Origin: an uncultured Eubacteriales bacterium
Lineage (GTDB): Bacteria; Bacillota_A; Clostridia; Oscillospirales; Oscillospiraceae
Direction of reading: 5' to 3'
NCBI GenBank assembly: GCA_949747935.1
Contig: CATKHE010000148.1
Coordinates: 1-14,275, forward strand
DNA length: 14,275 bases
The notes below the pieces were generated by a model. It had not been told where the DNA came from, did no database searches, and saw only the letters and a list, made by a program, of their open reading frames with translations. This document shows positions 1-6,271 of the stretch, piece after piece. Position 1 is the first letter of the stretch. Every line of letters starts with the position of its first letter. The translations under genes and the position numbers were made by a program.

Positions 1-311
1 ACATCGTCAAGGTCCTGCTGGAGAACTACGGCTACCCGGTGATCGACCTGGGCCGGGATGTGGAGCCCGCCGCCGTTGTGGAGGCGGTGAAAAAGCACAG
101 GGCCCCGCTGGCGGGACTGTCCGCCCTGATGACCACCACCCTGGGCAGTATGGAGGAGACCATCAGGCTTCTGCGGACGGAGAACGTCCCCTGCAAGGGG
201 GTGGTGGGCGGAGCGGTGCTCACGGCGGATTACGCCAAAAAGATCGGCGCCGACTTCTACGCCAAGGACGCCAAGGAGAGTGTGGACGTGGCCCGGAGGG
301 TCATCGGATAA
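1..311 (+). CDS. Cobalamin (B12)-binding domain, C-terminal fragment of a methionine synthase-type methyltransferase or corrinoid protein
   Basis: Only the last 102 codons are present; the frame enters at base 3 and ends with TAA at 309-311. The visible part is the Rossmann-like B12-binding domain of MetH, MtaC and related corrinoid proteins. It shows the VIDLGRDV strand-turn, the LSALMTTTLGSM segment (the S-x-L motif that contacts the corrin tail) and the VVGGAVLT segment (the GG motif), then GADFYAKDA and a final helix. The cobalt-ligand motif DxHxxG should lie just upstream and is outside the window. The protein stops right after this domain, so it has no MetH reactivation (AdoMet) domain. 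This is usual for short clostridial MetH-like proteins and also for free-standing corrinoid carriers. The role is methyl transfer through methylcobalamin in the cytoplasm. The fragment cannot tell MetH from a separate corrinoid protein, so no symbol is given. Confidence 0.88.
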   Translation, partial: IVKVLLENYGYPVIDLGRDVEPAAVVEAVKKHRAPLAGLSALMTTTLGSMEETIRLLRTENVPCKGVVGGAVLTADYAKKIGADFYAKDAKESVDVARRVIG

Positions 312-316
312 AACAG

Positions 317-346
317 AAAATTCCCGGCCGTAAGGCCGGGAATTTT
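317..346. terminator. Bidirectional intrinsic terminator between convergent genes
   Basis: The arm AAAATTCCCGGCC (317-329) pairs perfectly with GGCCGGGAATTTT (334-346) around a GTAA loop. The T-run continues to 348 on the plus strand, and the A-run gives Ts for the minus strand. It lies between the B12 gene stop (311) and the stop of the leftward DUF2156 gene (347), so it can end both transcripts. Confidence 0.9.
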
Positions 347-1258
347 TTATGATTGAGCACAGTAATCGCAGGGCTTGTCCACAGTAACGGTATATTTTTC
401 CAGCAGGGCCACCGGGTGATAGGACAGCTTGCTGGTGCGCAGACCGGGGTCGCCGGTGTCGTCCTCCCGGTTGATGAAGGCCACGCCCTCTCCGGCGAAC
501 TGCTGGGCGAACTGGGCCACCAGCATTTGATAGCAGCCCTCGTAGTCACGGTCCGCCTTCTCAATGTGGGTGAACAGGGTGTCTCCGACGATCTCCCCCA
601 GGGAGAAGCCCGCGATCTGGCCCTCCACCAGGAGCACCCCGCCCAAAAGATCGTAGACCTGGAGGTTGTCCAGCACCTCGTGGGTCTTGGAGATGTCCTC
701 CTGAAAGGTGACCGCCCCCTTGTTCCAGCGGGCGGCGTAGCGGTCCAGAAAATCCTTGACACCCGGGATATCCTCCGGGGTCATGGGACGGAACGCCCAG
801 CTGCCATAGGTTTTCAGAAACTTATTCACATGGTTGCGCTGTCCGCTGAGCTTTTTGCCCCGGAAAAATTTCAGGTCTTCGGCCCGGTAGAGGTAGTCGA
901 AGTTGTCCCGCTCCCCCACGGCGGTGCTGGCGGGAAAAAACTCCTGGAGCTGCTCCAGCTCGTCCTTGGGGACGGGGTAGAAGGCGATGGGCATATTCCG
1001 GCGGCAGCAGTAGTCGGCGATCTGCCGGAAGTGCTCCAGCCGGCCCCCGCCCAAGGGCAGTGTGAAGGTGGGGCCCAGGCCGGGATAGTCCACCTTGAAG
1101 TAGAGAGAACCGCCGTAGACGGCCCACTCAGTGTGATAAATGTCCCGCCAGATAAAGACAGTTCCGGCGGTGGTGTCGCAGATGCGGCTGCGGCTGTAGC
1201 CGAAAAAGGGGCGCAGCCGGGGCAGGTCCTCCAGCCGCAGGGGGTGGAAATCAAGCAT
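347..1258 (-). CDS. DUF2156 protein (GNAT-fold, phosphatidylglycerol lysyltransferase C-terminal-like)
   Basis: 303 residues, no signal peptide and no membrane segment, so cytoplasmic. The sequence has the two-lobed pattern of DUF2156/LPG-synthase C-terminal proteins. A first lobe carries the TVFIWRDIY and FYPVPKDEL stretches, then comes the conserved basic segment KLSGQRNHVNKF near residue 140. The second GNAT-like lobe holds LLGGVLLVEGQIAGFSLGE and ends with an INREDD and KLSYHP region. Related domains in MprF/LysX transfer an aminoacyl group from tRNA to a lipid. This protein lacks the membrane flippase part, and its substrate is unknown; I infer only an acyl- or aminoacyl-transferase-like fold. 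The ATG at 1258 is preceded by AAAGGAT at good spacing. It lies 54 bp after the metallophosphoesterase with no clear promoter or terminator between, so the two are probably cotranscribed. Confidence 0.85.
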   Translation of the reverse strand: MLDFHPLRLEDLPRLRPFFGYSRSRICDTTAGTVFIWRDIYHTEWAVYGGSLYFKVDYPGLGPTFTLPLGGGRLEHFRQIADYCCRRNMPIAFYPVPKDELEQLQEFFPASTAVGERDNFDYLYRAEDLKFFRGKKLSGQRNHVNKFLKTYGSWAFRPMTPEDIPGVKDFLDRYAARWNKGAVTFQEDISKTHEVLDNLQVYDLLGGVLLVEGQIAGFSLGEIVGDTLFTHIEKADRDYEGCYQMLVAQFAQQFAGEGVAFINREDDTGDPGLRTSKLSYHPVALLEKYTVTVDKPCDYCAQS

Positions 1259-1285
1259 AGATTCAAATCCTTTTGTAAGGGGTCT

Positions 1286-1300
1286 CCCGCCGCTGGCGGG
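1286..1300. other. Small GC hairpin between metallophosphoesterase and DUF2156 genes
   Basis: CCCGCC and GGCGGG are separated by GCT, giving a 6-bp stem. There is no T-tract on either side, so it is unlikely to terminate transcription. It could act as an mRNA processing or stability element within the leftward pair of genes. Confidence 0.4.
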
Positions 1301-1312
1301 AAATCCTGTATT

Positions 1313-2410
1313 TTATTCCATTATATCCGACATCCGCCCATAATACCAGCCTGTCACTCCCTCTTTTTTGCACAAAAAACCGGTTTTTGTTTTCCGAACC
1401 ACCGTCAAAAGCTCCCGGGGCGACACAGGAAGGCGGTAGTCGGTGGAATCCTCGCACTCCAGGCCCAGGGGACCCGGGCGAAGGTATTCGTTGAGGACAT
1501 ACAGCTCACGCCCCGTTTCCAGATGGCGGCAGAGGGACAACTCCTCCCCCTCCTTAAGCAGTTCCAGGGCGGACCGCCCCCAGCGGATGTTGATGGAGTC
1601 CTCACTGGCCTCCTGGGAATCCAGGGCCCGGGCCAGGGGCAGGCCGTCCCAGGCGGTCCAGGCAAAGTCCTGGCTGTCCTCCGAGGGGAGGGTCAGGGCG
1701 TTGAGCTGACCGTCCACCTTGAGCACGCAGGCGCCGTCGATGGAGATGATTTTCCGGTCCCGGAGGATGATGGGGGCGGAGGAGGGAATGTGCCCGTTGT
1801 AGAGGGTGACGGGCCAGTGGCCCACGATGACCCACTTGTCAAAGCTGCGGCCCTGGCCCAGAAAATCGTCATTTTTCATGCACCGCCACCGGTCCAACTC
1901 CTCCATCCCTTCCAGGGAAGGGATGCCCCCGTGGACAAAGACCAGATGCTCCGTCTCCAGGATGGTGGGCATGGTCCGCAGCCAGGCCCACTCCTCCGGG
2001 AAAGCGGCCCGCAGGTCCCGGCGCAGGCGGGGCAGGTCGTCCCACTGCTCAAAGCCGCCCTCCCTGGCCATCTGACGCAGGGTGGACTCGGGATGCCGGG
2101 GGAGGTAAGAGGCAAAAAAACGCTCGTCCAGCTCATCGGTCTCAAAAAAGCGCAGCACCAGGCCGTCGCAGTTGCCGCAGACGGGCCAGAGACTGTGGGT
2201 TTTGGACAGCGCCATGAGGCGGCGGAGAAGGGGCAGACTCTCCCGCCCCTTCTCCAGCATGTCGCCCAGCAGGATCAGGATGTCCTGAGAAGTCAGCCCA
2301 ACCTTGTCCATCAGGGCCAGAAAGAAGGGGAGGTTGCCGTGAATATCGCTGACGGTGATGATTCTCCGGCCCGGTTCAAAGTGGGGCCGGACGAGGATGG
2401 CCTTGTCCAT
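1313..2410 (-). CDS. Calcineurin-like metallophosphoesterase (PPP-type phosphatase-like)
   Basis: 365 residues, cytoplasmic. The metallophosphoesterase motifs appear in order: SDIHGN (D22, H24), LGDMLEKG (D50), GNCDG (N80), FVHGG (H160) and VGHWPV (H198), followed by the IISIDGACVLKVDGQLNAL strand pair typical of PPP-like bacterial phosphatases. All expected metal ligands are present, so a dinuclear metal centre is likely. Two departures from PPP phosphatases are visible: GNHE is GNCD (the general-acid His is Cys, as in YfcE/MJ0936-type enzymes) and GDxxDRG is GDMLEKG. Substrate could be a phosphoprotein, a nucleotide or another phosphodiester; the sequence does not decide. About 130 residues after the last motif match no domain I recognise. 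The ATG at 2410 has AGGAGA upstream. It is followed after 54 bp by the DUF2156 gene. Confidence 0.87.
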   Translation of the reverse strand: MDKAILVRPHFEPGRRIITVSDIHGNLPFFLALMDKVGLTSQDILILLGDMLEKGRESLPLLRRLMALSKTHSLWPVCGNCDGLVLRFFETDELDERFFASYLPRHPESTLRQMAREGGFEQWDDLPRLRRDLRAAFPEEWAWLRTMPTILETEHLVFVHGGIPSLEGMEELDRWRCMKNDDFLGQGRSFDKWVIVGHWPVTLYNGHIPSSAPIILRDRKIISIDGACVLKVDGQLNALTLPSEDSQDFAWTAWDGLPLARALDSQEASEDSINIRWGRSALELLKEGEELSLCRHLETGRELYVLNEYLRPGPLGLECEDSTDYRLPVSPRELLTVVRKTKTGFLCKKEGVTGWYYGRMSDIME

Positions 2411-2500
2411 GGCGGCGTCTCCTGGTCAAAAGTAAGATTTACAGCTGCTGACAGCGGAGGACAGGGTCCCGGCATAGCATGAGAGGGAGGGAAAGCGGAA

Positions 2501-2521
2501 GGGACTGCCGGCGGCAGTCCC
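2501..2521 (-). terminator. Probable terminator of the BTAD regulator gene
   Basis: GGGACTGC (2501-2508) pairs with GCAGTCCC (2514-2521) around a 5-nt loop, 23 bases beyond the regulator's stop codon on the minus strand. The sequence after the stem on that strand is pyrimidine-rich (TTCCGCTTTCC) and not a clean T-run, so termination may be partial and some transcription may reach the metallophosphoesterase. I see no good promoter in 2411-2500 for that gene. Confidence 0.5.
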
Positions 2522-2544
2522 CAGAGGGAAAATCCGGCGTTCGC

Positions 2545-3744
2545 TCATATGGGACGGCCGGGAGGCAGGGGCTGTACGGAGACGCGGAGAGAGGCGGGGG
2601 CGTGAGGGAACTGCCGGACAAAAGCCCTTGTGATCCGGCTGCAGATCATCTGGCCGTTCTCATAGGTGGCCTGGGGCAGCAGAAGGACAAACTGAGAGGC
2701 GCTGCACCGGGTGGCGGTGTCGCCCCGGCGCAGGTGCCGGCGGATAATGTCCTGAAGATGGTCCATAACCCGGTTCAGGCTGTGCCTGGGCAGGGGGGCG
2801 TCCTTGACCGGCTGAATGGAGATGAGGGCGATGTGGATGGGCTCGCCGCTGCGCCCCGCCATTCGGGCCATGGAGTGGCAGACAATGCGGAAAAAGTCAT
2901 ACTCGCACATGAGGGCGCCGGGACGAGGGGGCTCCTGAAGCCGTTCCAGCAGTGTGACGGGTGAGACGGCTCTGGGATCGTGGTGGCGCTGAATCTCCCG
3001 ATACAGCTCCCGCAGAGAATCGGAGGGCATAACGCCCAGCCGGGCCAGCAGCCGCTCCTGAAAATCCTCATAGGTCCGGGCTGCCTCCTTCCGGCGCTCC
3101 AGACGGAGCAGGGTCTCCATCCGCCAGCGGCACAGTTCCTCCTGATAGGGTTCCAGGTCGAAGACGGAGCCCGCCAGCTCTGCCGCCTCCGGGAGCTTGT
3201 CCGGAGTGTTCAGAAGGGGCAGAACGTCCAGCGCGACCTGGAGATAGGTCTGGTGCAGCTGAGCGGTTATGGGCGAGACCCAAGGATGCTCCGCCAAGGC
3301 GGGCAGAAAGTCGCCCCGATACAGGGCCAGGGCCCTTGTCCACAGCTCCAGCCGGCGCTCCTCACTCCGGGCGGACCCGCCCTTTTGACACAGTTGTGTA
3401 AAAGCTTCCGCATCCAGGAGGATGGGCTGGTCGGGATTCCACTGATAGCCGCCCTCCCGGCTGAGAATCAGTGTCCGCCCCGTTCCGCCGCCCAGCTGGT
3501 CCAGACAGATTCTGGCCCGGTGAAGAATGGCCTTTAGGGCGTTAAGGGAGTTGGCGTTTTGCGGCTTGTCCTTCCAGATCAGACCGATCAATTCTCCGCA
3601 GGAGACGGGACGGCTGCGCTCCCAGATCAGGTAGGACAGCAGGAGACAGAGCTTTTGAGGCCGGCCGCCGATGCTGAGTTCCGTGTCTCCCTGGCGAATG
3701 GAAAAGCCGCCCAGCATTTGAATATTCAAGGGAGTGAGCTCCAT
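2545..3744 (-). CDS. BTAD/SARP-type transcriptional regulator with degenerate GGDEF-like C-terminal domain
   Basis: 399 residues, cytoplasmic. Residues about 5-100 are an OmpR-type winged helix (IQMLGGFSIRQGD start, RPQKLCLLLSYLI, and the recognition-helix region NSLNALKAILHRAR). Residues about 108-255 are a bacterial transcriptional activator domain made of TPR-like helices (LYRGDFLP, EPYQEELCRWRMETLLRLERRKEA split over two helices, and LGVMPSDSLRELYREI). Residues about 280-395 follow the outline of a diguanylate cyclase domain: a strand IHIALISIQ, then RRGDTATR, then SASQF (348-352) where GGDEF would be, then VLLLPQAT. The catalytic Gly-Gly-Asp-Glu residues are lost, so I infer a binding or dimerisation module without cyclase activity. 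The gene diverges from the transglutaminase lipoprotein gene across a shared 343-bp control region. The ATG at 3744 has an AAAGGCGG-type ribosome site. Targets are unknown; itself and the divergent gene are the natural candidates. Confidence 0.88.
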   Translation of the reverse strand: MELTPLNIQMLGGFSIRQGDTELSIGGRPQKLCLLLSYLIWERSRPVSCGELIGLIWKDKPQNANSLNALKAILHRARICLDQLGGGTGRTLILSREGGYQWNPDQPILLDAEAFTQLCQKGGSARSEERRLELWTRALALYRGDFLPALAEHPWVSPITAQLHQTYLQVALDVLPLLNTPDKLPEAAELAGSVFDLEPYQEELCRWRMETLLRLERRKEAARTYEDFQERLLARLGVMPSDSLRELYREIQRHHDPRAVSPVTLLERLQEPPRPGALMCEYDFFRIVCHSMARMAGRSGEPIHIALISIQPVKDAPLPRHSLNRVMDHLQDIIRRHLRRGDTATRCSASQFVLLLPQATYENGQMICSRITRAFVRQFPHAPASLRVSVQPLPPGRPI

Positions 3745-3788
3745 AAAGACACCGCCTTTCTTATGGGGGTGGGGAGGATTCTACCAAA

Positions 3789-3817
3789 AATATAACACAT
3801 TTTTCCACGATTTGCAA
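3789..3817 (-). promoter_or_regulatory. Sigma-A promoter of the BTAD regulator gene
   Basis: On the minus strand TTGCAA (3817-3812) and TATATT (3794-3789) are 17 bp apart, with TG one base upstream of the -10, an extended -10 arrangement. Predicted start is near 3782, giving a leader of about 38 nt. Confidence 0.75.
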
Positions 3818-3845
3818 TAGAAGGATGGATTTCCTTTTGTACTGG

Positions 3846-3857
3846 TGCGCATGCGCA
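3846..3857. repeat. Perfect 12-bp palindrome, candidate operator
   Basis: TGCGCATGCGCA equals its own reverse complement. It sits between the two divergent promoters, 28 bp upstream of the regulator's -35 and 76 bp upstream of the lipoprotein's -35. Its place fits an operator, but its use is inferred. Confidence 0.5.
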
Positions 3858-3860
3858 AAC

Positions 3861-3875
3861 CCCTGTGGGACAGGG
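3861..3875. repeat. Inverted repeat CCCTGT-N3-ACAGGG, candidate operator
   Basis: Two perfect 6-bp half-sites around GGG start 3 bp after the 12-bp palindrome. No T-tract follows, so it is not a terminator; a dimeric protein binding site is plausible. Confidence 0.45.
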
Positions 3876-3933
3876 TGCAAATATGATGGTTATATTGCTG
3901 TCTGCATTTTGAAAAAAATATTTATTTAAATAC

Positions 3934-3962
3934 TTGCATTTCTCTGAGATCTGTGGTATAGT
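3934..3962 (+). promoter_or_regulatory. Sigma-A promoter of the lipoprotein gene
   Basis: TTGCAT (3934-3939) and TATAGT (3957-3962) are 17 bp apart, with TGG directly before the -10 (extended -10). An A/T-rich stretch lies just upstream of the -35. Predicted start is near 3969, leaving a 5' leader of about 119 nt. Confidence 0.82.
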
Positions 3963-4087
3963 GCTTCTGGGGAAATTACTCCACTTTGCCCCACCGCCGG
4001 GGAGAATGCGGGATATCGGCCCCATATTGCTCCACTGCGGTGCGGAAGGAATAGAGTTTCGGATGAGTGAGAAATGAGGTGTGCGAT

Positions 4088-5107
4088 ATGAAAATGTACA
4101 AACGTTTGATCCCTCTGGCGCTGGCGTTGACTCTGCTGGCCGGCTGTGCCCAGGGCGGAGGCGGCTCCTCCTCTCAGGCAGAGGAAGAGGTCTATATTGA
4201 CCGGGTTGTGATGCAGGAGCTGGAGATTGAGAATGAGGCGGTAGCCCTGGTCAGTTCCCCCGTTGCCCTCAGCAATATGCTGGTGCCCGAGGCCTCCGGC
4301 AAGCTGGAGAAGAAGAACGGCCGGGCCGTCATCGACTACTCCAACACCGGTGACGGCTATGTGATGGTCCAGTTTACCGGGACCACGGAAAAGCGGCTGA
4401 AGGTGCTGGTCCAGGGTCCCTCCTACAGCACCGATCTCAAGCTCCAGTACAGCTATGACCTGACCCCCGGACAGTGGACTACTTTCCCTCTGTCTGACGG
4501 AAATGGAAGCTACACGGTTACTGTGTGCGAAAACACCACCGGCACCAAGTACGCTCAGGTCCTGTCCCAGAGCTTCACGGTGAAGCTGAAGGACGAGTTT
4601 GCGCCCTTCCTGCGTCCCAACCAGTATGTGGACTACTCGGTGGCTGTGAACACGGTGGCCAAGGCCGAGGAGCTGGCGGGAGGGGAGACCGACCCGCTGA
4701 AGCTGGTGGAAAAGATTTACGACTATGTGGTGAACAACTTCACCTATGACAAGCAGCTGGCGGCCACTGTTCAGAGCGGCTACCTGCCTGTGCTGGACAA
4801 CGTGCTGGCGGCCAAGAAGGGAATCTGCTTTGACTACGCCGCCGTCATGACCGGTATGCTGCGCAGCCAGGGCGTCCCCTGCAAGCTGGTAACAGGCTAT
4901 GTCCCCGTCAGCAGCGGAAAGACCGCCTATCACGCCTGGATCAGCGTCTGGTCGGAGGAGACCGGCTGGGTAGAGGGTGCCATCTACTTCGACGGCAGCG
5001 CATGGCAGCGCATGGACCCCACCTTTGCCTCCTCCGGGAAGAGCAGCGATTCCATCATGAAGTATATCGGCGACGGCACCAACTACAGCCCCAAATATGT
5101 CTACTAA
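4088..5107 (+). CDS. Transglutaminase-like domain lipoprotein
   Basis: 339 residues from the ATG at 4088, which has GAGGTG six bases upstream; a GTG at 4067 would add seven residues ahead of a signal peptide and lacks such a site. The N-terminus is a lipoprotein signal (MKMYKR, hydrophobic stretch, lipobox LLAGC with Cys20), followed by a Gly/Ser-rich linker, so the mature protein is anchored outside the membrane. A beta-rich region (about 45-190) precedes a transglutaminase-like core with the full triad: Cys247 in GICFDYA, His282 in AYHAWI and Asp310 in MDPTF. Such domains act as peptidases, amidases or cross-linkers; the substrate is unknown here. It has its own promoter, diverges from the BTAD regulator, and lies just upstream of the pilus operon, separated by a hairpin. 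A cell-surface role linked to either neighbour is inference only. Confidence 0.9.
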   Translation: MKMYKRLIPLALALTLLAGCAQGGGGSSSQAEEEVYIDRVVMQELEIENEAVALVSSPVALSNMLVPEASGKLEKKNGRAVIDYSNTGDGYVMVQFTGTTEKRLKVLVQGPSYSTDLKLQYSYDLTPGQWTTFPLSDGNGSYTVTVCENTTGTKYAQVLSQSFTVKLKDEFAPFLRPNQYVDYSVAVNTVAKAEELAGGETDPLKLVEKIYDYVVNNFTYDKQLAATVQSGYLPVLDNVLAAKKGICFDYAAVMTGMLRSQGVPCKLVTGYVPVSSGKTAYHAWISVWSEETGWVEGAIYFDGSAWQRMDPTFASSGKSSDSIMKYIGDGTNYSPKYVY

Positions 5108-5132
5108 TCGCAGGCAAAATTTCTCTTTCCTC

Positions 5133-5161
5133 TTTACGAATGGACAAATATGATTTAAAAT
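5133..5161 (+). promoter_or_regulatory. Possible promoter of the pilus operon, overlapping the hairpin
   Basis: TTTACG (5133-5138) and TAAAAT (5156-5161) are 17 bp apart. The -10 lies within the left arm of the 5154-5192 hairpin. The -35 is a weak match, so this is tentative; no better promoter is seen before 5222. Confidence 0.4.
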
Positions 5162-5192
5162 GGGCTTGCGGTTTTCGCAAGCCCATTTTAAA
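5154..5192. terminator. Strong hairpin terminator after the lipoprotein gene
   Basis: A perfect 17-bp stem (5154-5170 with 5176-5192) encloses a GTTTT loop. The core is ATGGGCTTGCG/CGCAAGCCCAT, flanked by AAAA on the left arm and TTTT on the right. It begins 47 bp after the lipoprotein stop and ends 29 bp before the pilus operon. The shape matches the other terminators in this window, so it probably works in both directions. Confidence 0.75.
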
Positions 5193-5221
5193 CAGTACAC
5201 ATGTACAGATTGGAGAATTCC

Positions 5222-6265
5222 ATGAAGCAACGAAATTGTTCCAATGAGGAGATTGCCTCCCTGTGCCTGGAGCTGTCCCTGCTCTTCCACGCCGGAGTGG
5301 GGACGGGCGACGCATTGACCCTGCTGGCGGAAGAGAGCGAGGGAACCCACAGGCCCATGCTGGAGGCCATGGCAGACAAGGTGGACCTGGGTTCCACCCT
5401 GTCCGCCGCTATGCGGGAGGCGGGGTGCTTCCCCGCCTATGTTTGCGGTCTGGTGGAGGTGGGCGAACGGGCCGGCCGCACCGAGGAGGCGCTGGCCGCT
5501 CTGTCCAGCTACTACGAGGGCCGGGCCCGCCTGGACCGGCGGATCAAGAGCGCCCTGCTCTACCCGGCGGTGATGCTGATGCTGATGCTGGTGGTTATCG
5601 CCGTGCTGCTGGTGCGGGTGCTGCCCATCTTTGACGACGTATACGCCTCCCTGGGCGGGCGGCTCACCGGGGTGGCCGGGGGGCTGCTGGCCCTGGGCCG
5701 GGGGCTGGACAGCGTGATGCCCCTGCTGTGGGTGCTGCTGGCTCTGGCTGCCGCCTTCCTGGCCGGCTTTGCCGCCGTCCCCTCCTTCCGGGAGAAGCTC
5801 ACCGCCCTGTGGCGGAACAGCCGGGGCGACAGAGGGGTGGCCCGGCAGCTGAACGACGCCCGTCTTGCCCAGGCCTTGGCCATGGGCATGGCCAGCGGTA
5901 TGCCGCTGGAGGAGGCGGTGGAGTTGGCCTCCGGCCTGATGGAGGACGTGCCCCAGGCCAAGGCCCGGTGTCAGGACTGTCTGGCCCGGCTGGACAAGGG
6001 GGACCGGCTCAGCTTGGCCATGAAGGAGAGCGGGCTGCTGCCCGCGGCTCCCTGCCGCCTGCTGGAGCTGGGACAGCGGGGCGGCTCCGGCGACGCCGCT
6101 ATGGAGAAGATTGCCGCCAACCTGTCTGAGGAGAGCGAGGCGGCCCTGGAGGACCGGGTGAGCCGGGTGGAGCCCGCCCTGGTGCTGGTGTGCTCTATCC
6201 TGGTGGGGCTGATCCTGCTGTCGGTCATGCTGCCCCTGATGCACATCATGTCGGCTATCGGGTGA
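5222..6265 (+). CDS. Type IV pilus / type II secretion inner-membrane platform protein (PilC/GspF family)
   Basis: 347 residues from the ATG at 5222, which has GGAG six bases upstream; an ATG at 5201 has no ribosome site. Two repeated T2SSF domains are clear: residues about 8-130 (LCLELSLLFHAGVGTGDALTLL, then VEVGERAGRTEEAL) and about 215-345 (LAQALAMGMASGMPLEEAVELA, then LLELGQRGGSGDAAM). Membrane segments lie at about 111-136, 164-188 and 317-341. The protein starts at the first T2SSF domain and lacks the N-terminal soluble extension of about 50-60 residues found in classical PilC/GspF, which is near the ATPase contact. It anchors the ATPase and subunits of a pilus or pseudopilus in the cytoplasmic membrane. 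It is the first gene of a tight plus-strand operon running to pilT. Confidence 0.92.
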   Translation: MKQRNCSNEEIASLCLELSLLFHAGVGTGDALTLLAEESEGTHRPMLEAMADKVDLGSTLSAAMREAGCFPAYVCGLVEVGERAGRTEEALAALSSYYEGRARLDRRIKSALLYPAVMLMLMLVVIAVLLVRVLPIFDDVYASLGGRLTGVAGGLLALGRGLDSVMPLLWVLLALAAAFLAGFAAVPSFREKLTALWRNSRGDRGVARQLNDARLAQALAMGMASGMPLEEAVELASGLMEDVPQAKARCQDCLARLDKGDRLSLAMKESGLLPAAPCRLLELGQRGGSGDAAMEKIAANLSEESEAALEDRVSRVEPALVLVCSILVGLILLSVMLPLMHIMSAIG

Positions 6266-6271
6266 CGGGCC

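Larger units (their letters stand above)
3745..4087. promoter_or_regulatory. Divergent control region between regulator and lipoprotein genes
   Basis: No gene is visible in these 343 bases. They hold a minus-strand promoter (3789-3817), two adjacent inverted repeats (3846-3857 and 3861-3875), an AT-rich stretch (about 3907-3932) that could serve as an UP element, a plus-strand promoter (3934-3962) and a leader of about 119 nt before the ATG at 4088. The leader has short GC pairings (for example CCCC/GGGG near 3990-4005), but I recognise no known riboswitch. Confidence 0.7.

Noticed and set aside
353..2482. A 709-residue open frame antisense to the DUF2156 and metallophosphoesterase genes
   Set aside because: It mirrors the third-position GC bias of two clearly recognisable minus-strand genes, shows no domain, and is low-complexity in Gly, Gln, Val and His.
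2545..3744. SARP regulator as a sign of an antibiotic biosynthesis cluster
   Set aside because: No biosynthetic enzymes are present nearby; BTAD regulators are also common in Clostridia outside such clusters.
4067..4087. A GTG start for the lipoprotein
   Set aside because: It would put acidic residues before the signal peptide and lacks a ribosome site; GAGGTG is correctly placed for the ATG at 4088.
3745..4087. A known riboswitch (for example c-di-GMP class) upstream of the lipoprotein
   Set aside because: I could not find conserved core sequences of any class I know; only short pairings are present.
5191..5210. A possible operator at GTACACATGTAC just after the hairpin
   Set aside because: It is not a perfect inverted repeat as a whole; only short GTAC and ACATGT parts are palindromic, which is expected by chance.
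3926..6244. A 772-residue minus-strand frame across the lipoprotein and platform genes
   Set aside because: It is rich in Gln, His and Gly as expected of an antisense shadow, and it runs through a terminator hairpin and two well-supported plus-strand genes.
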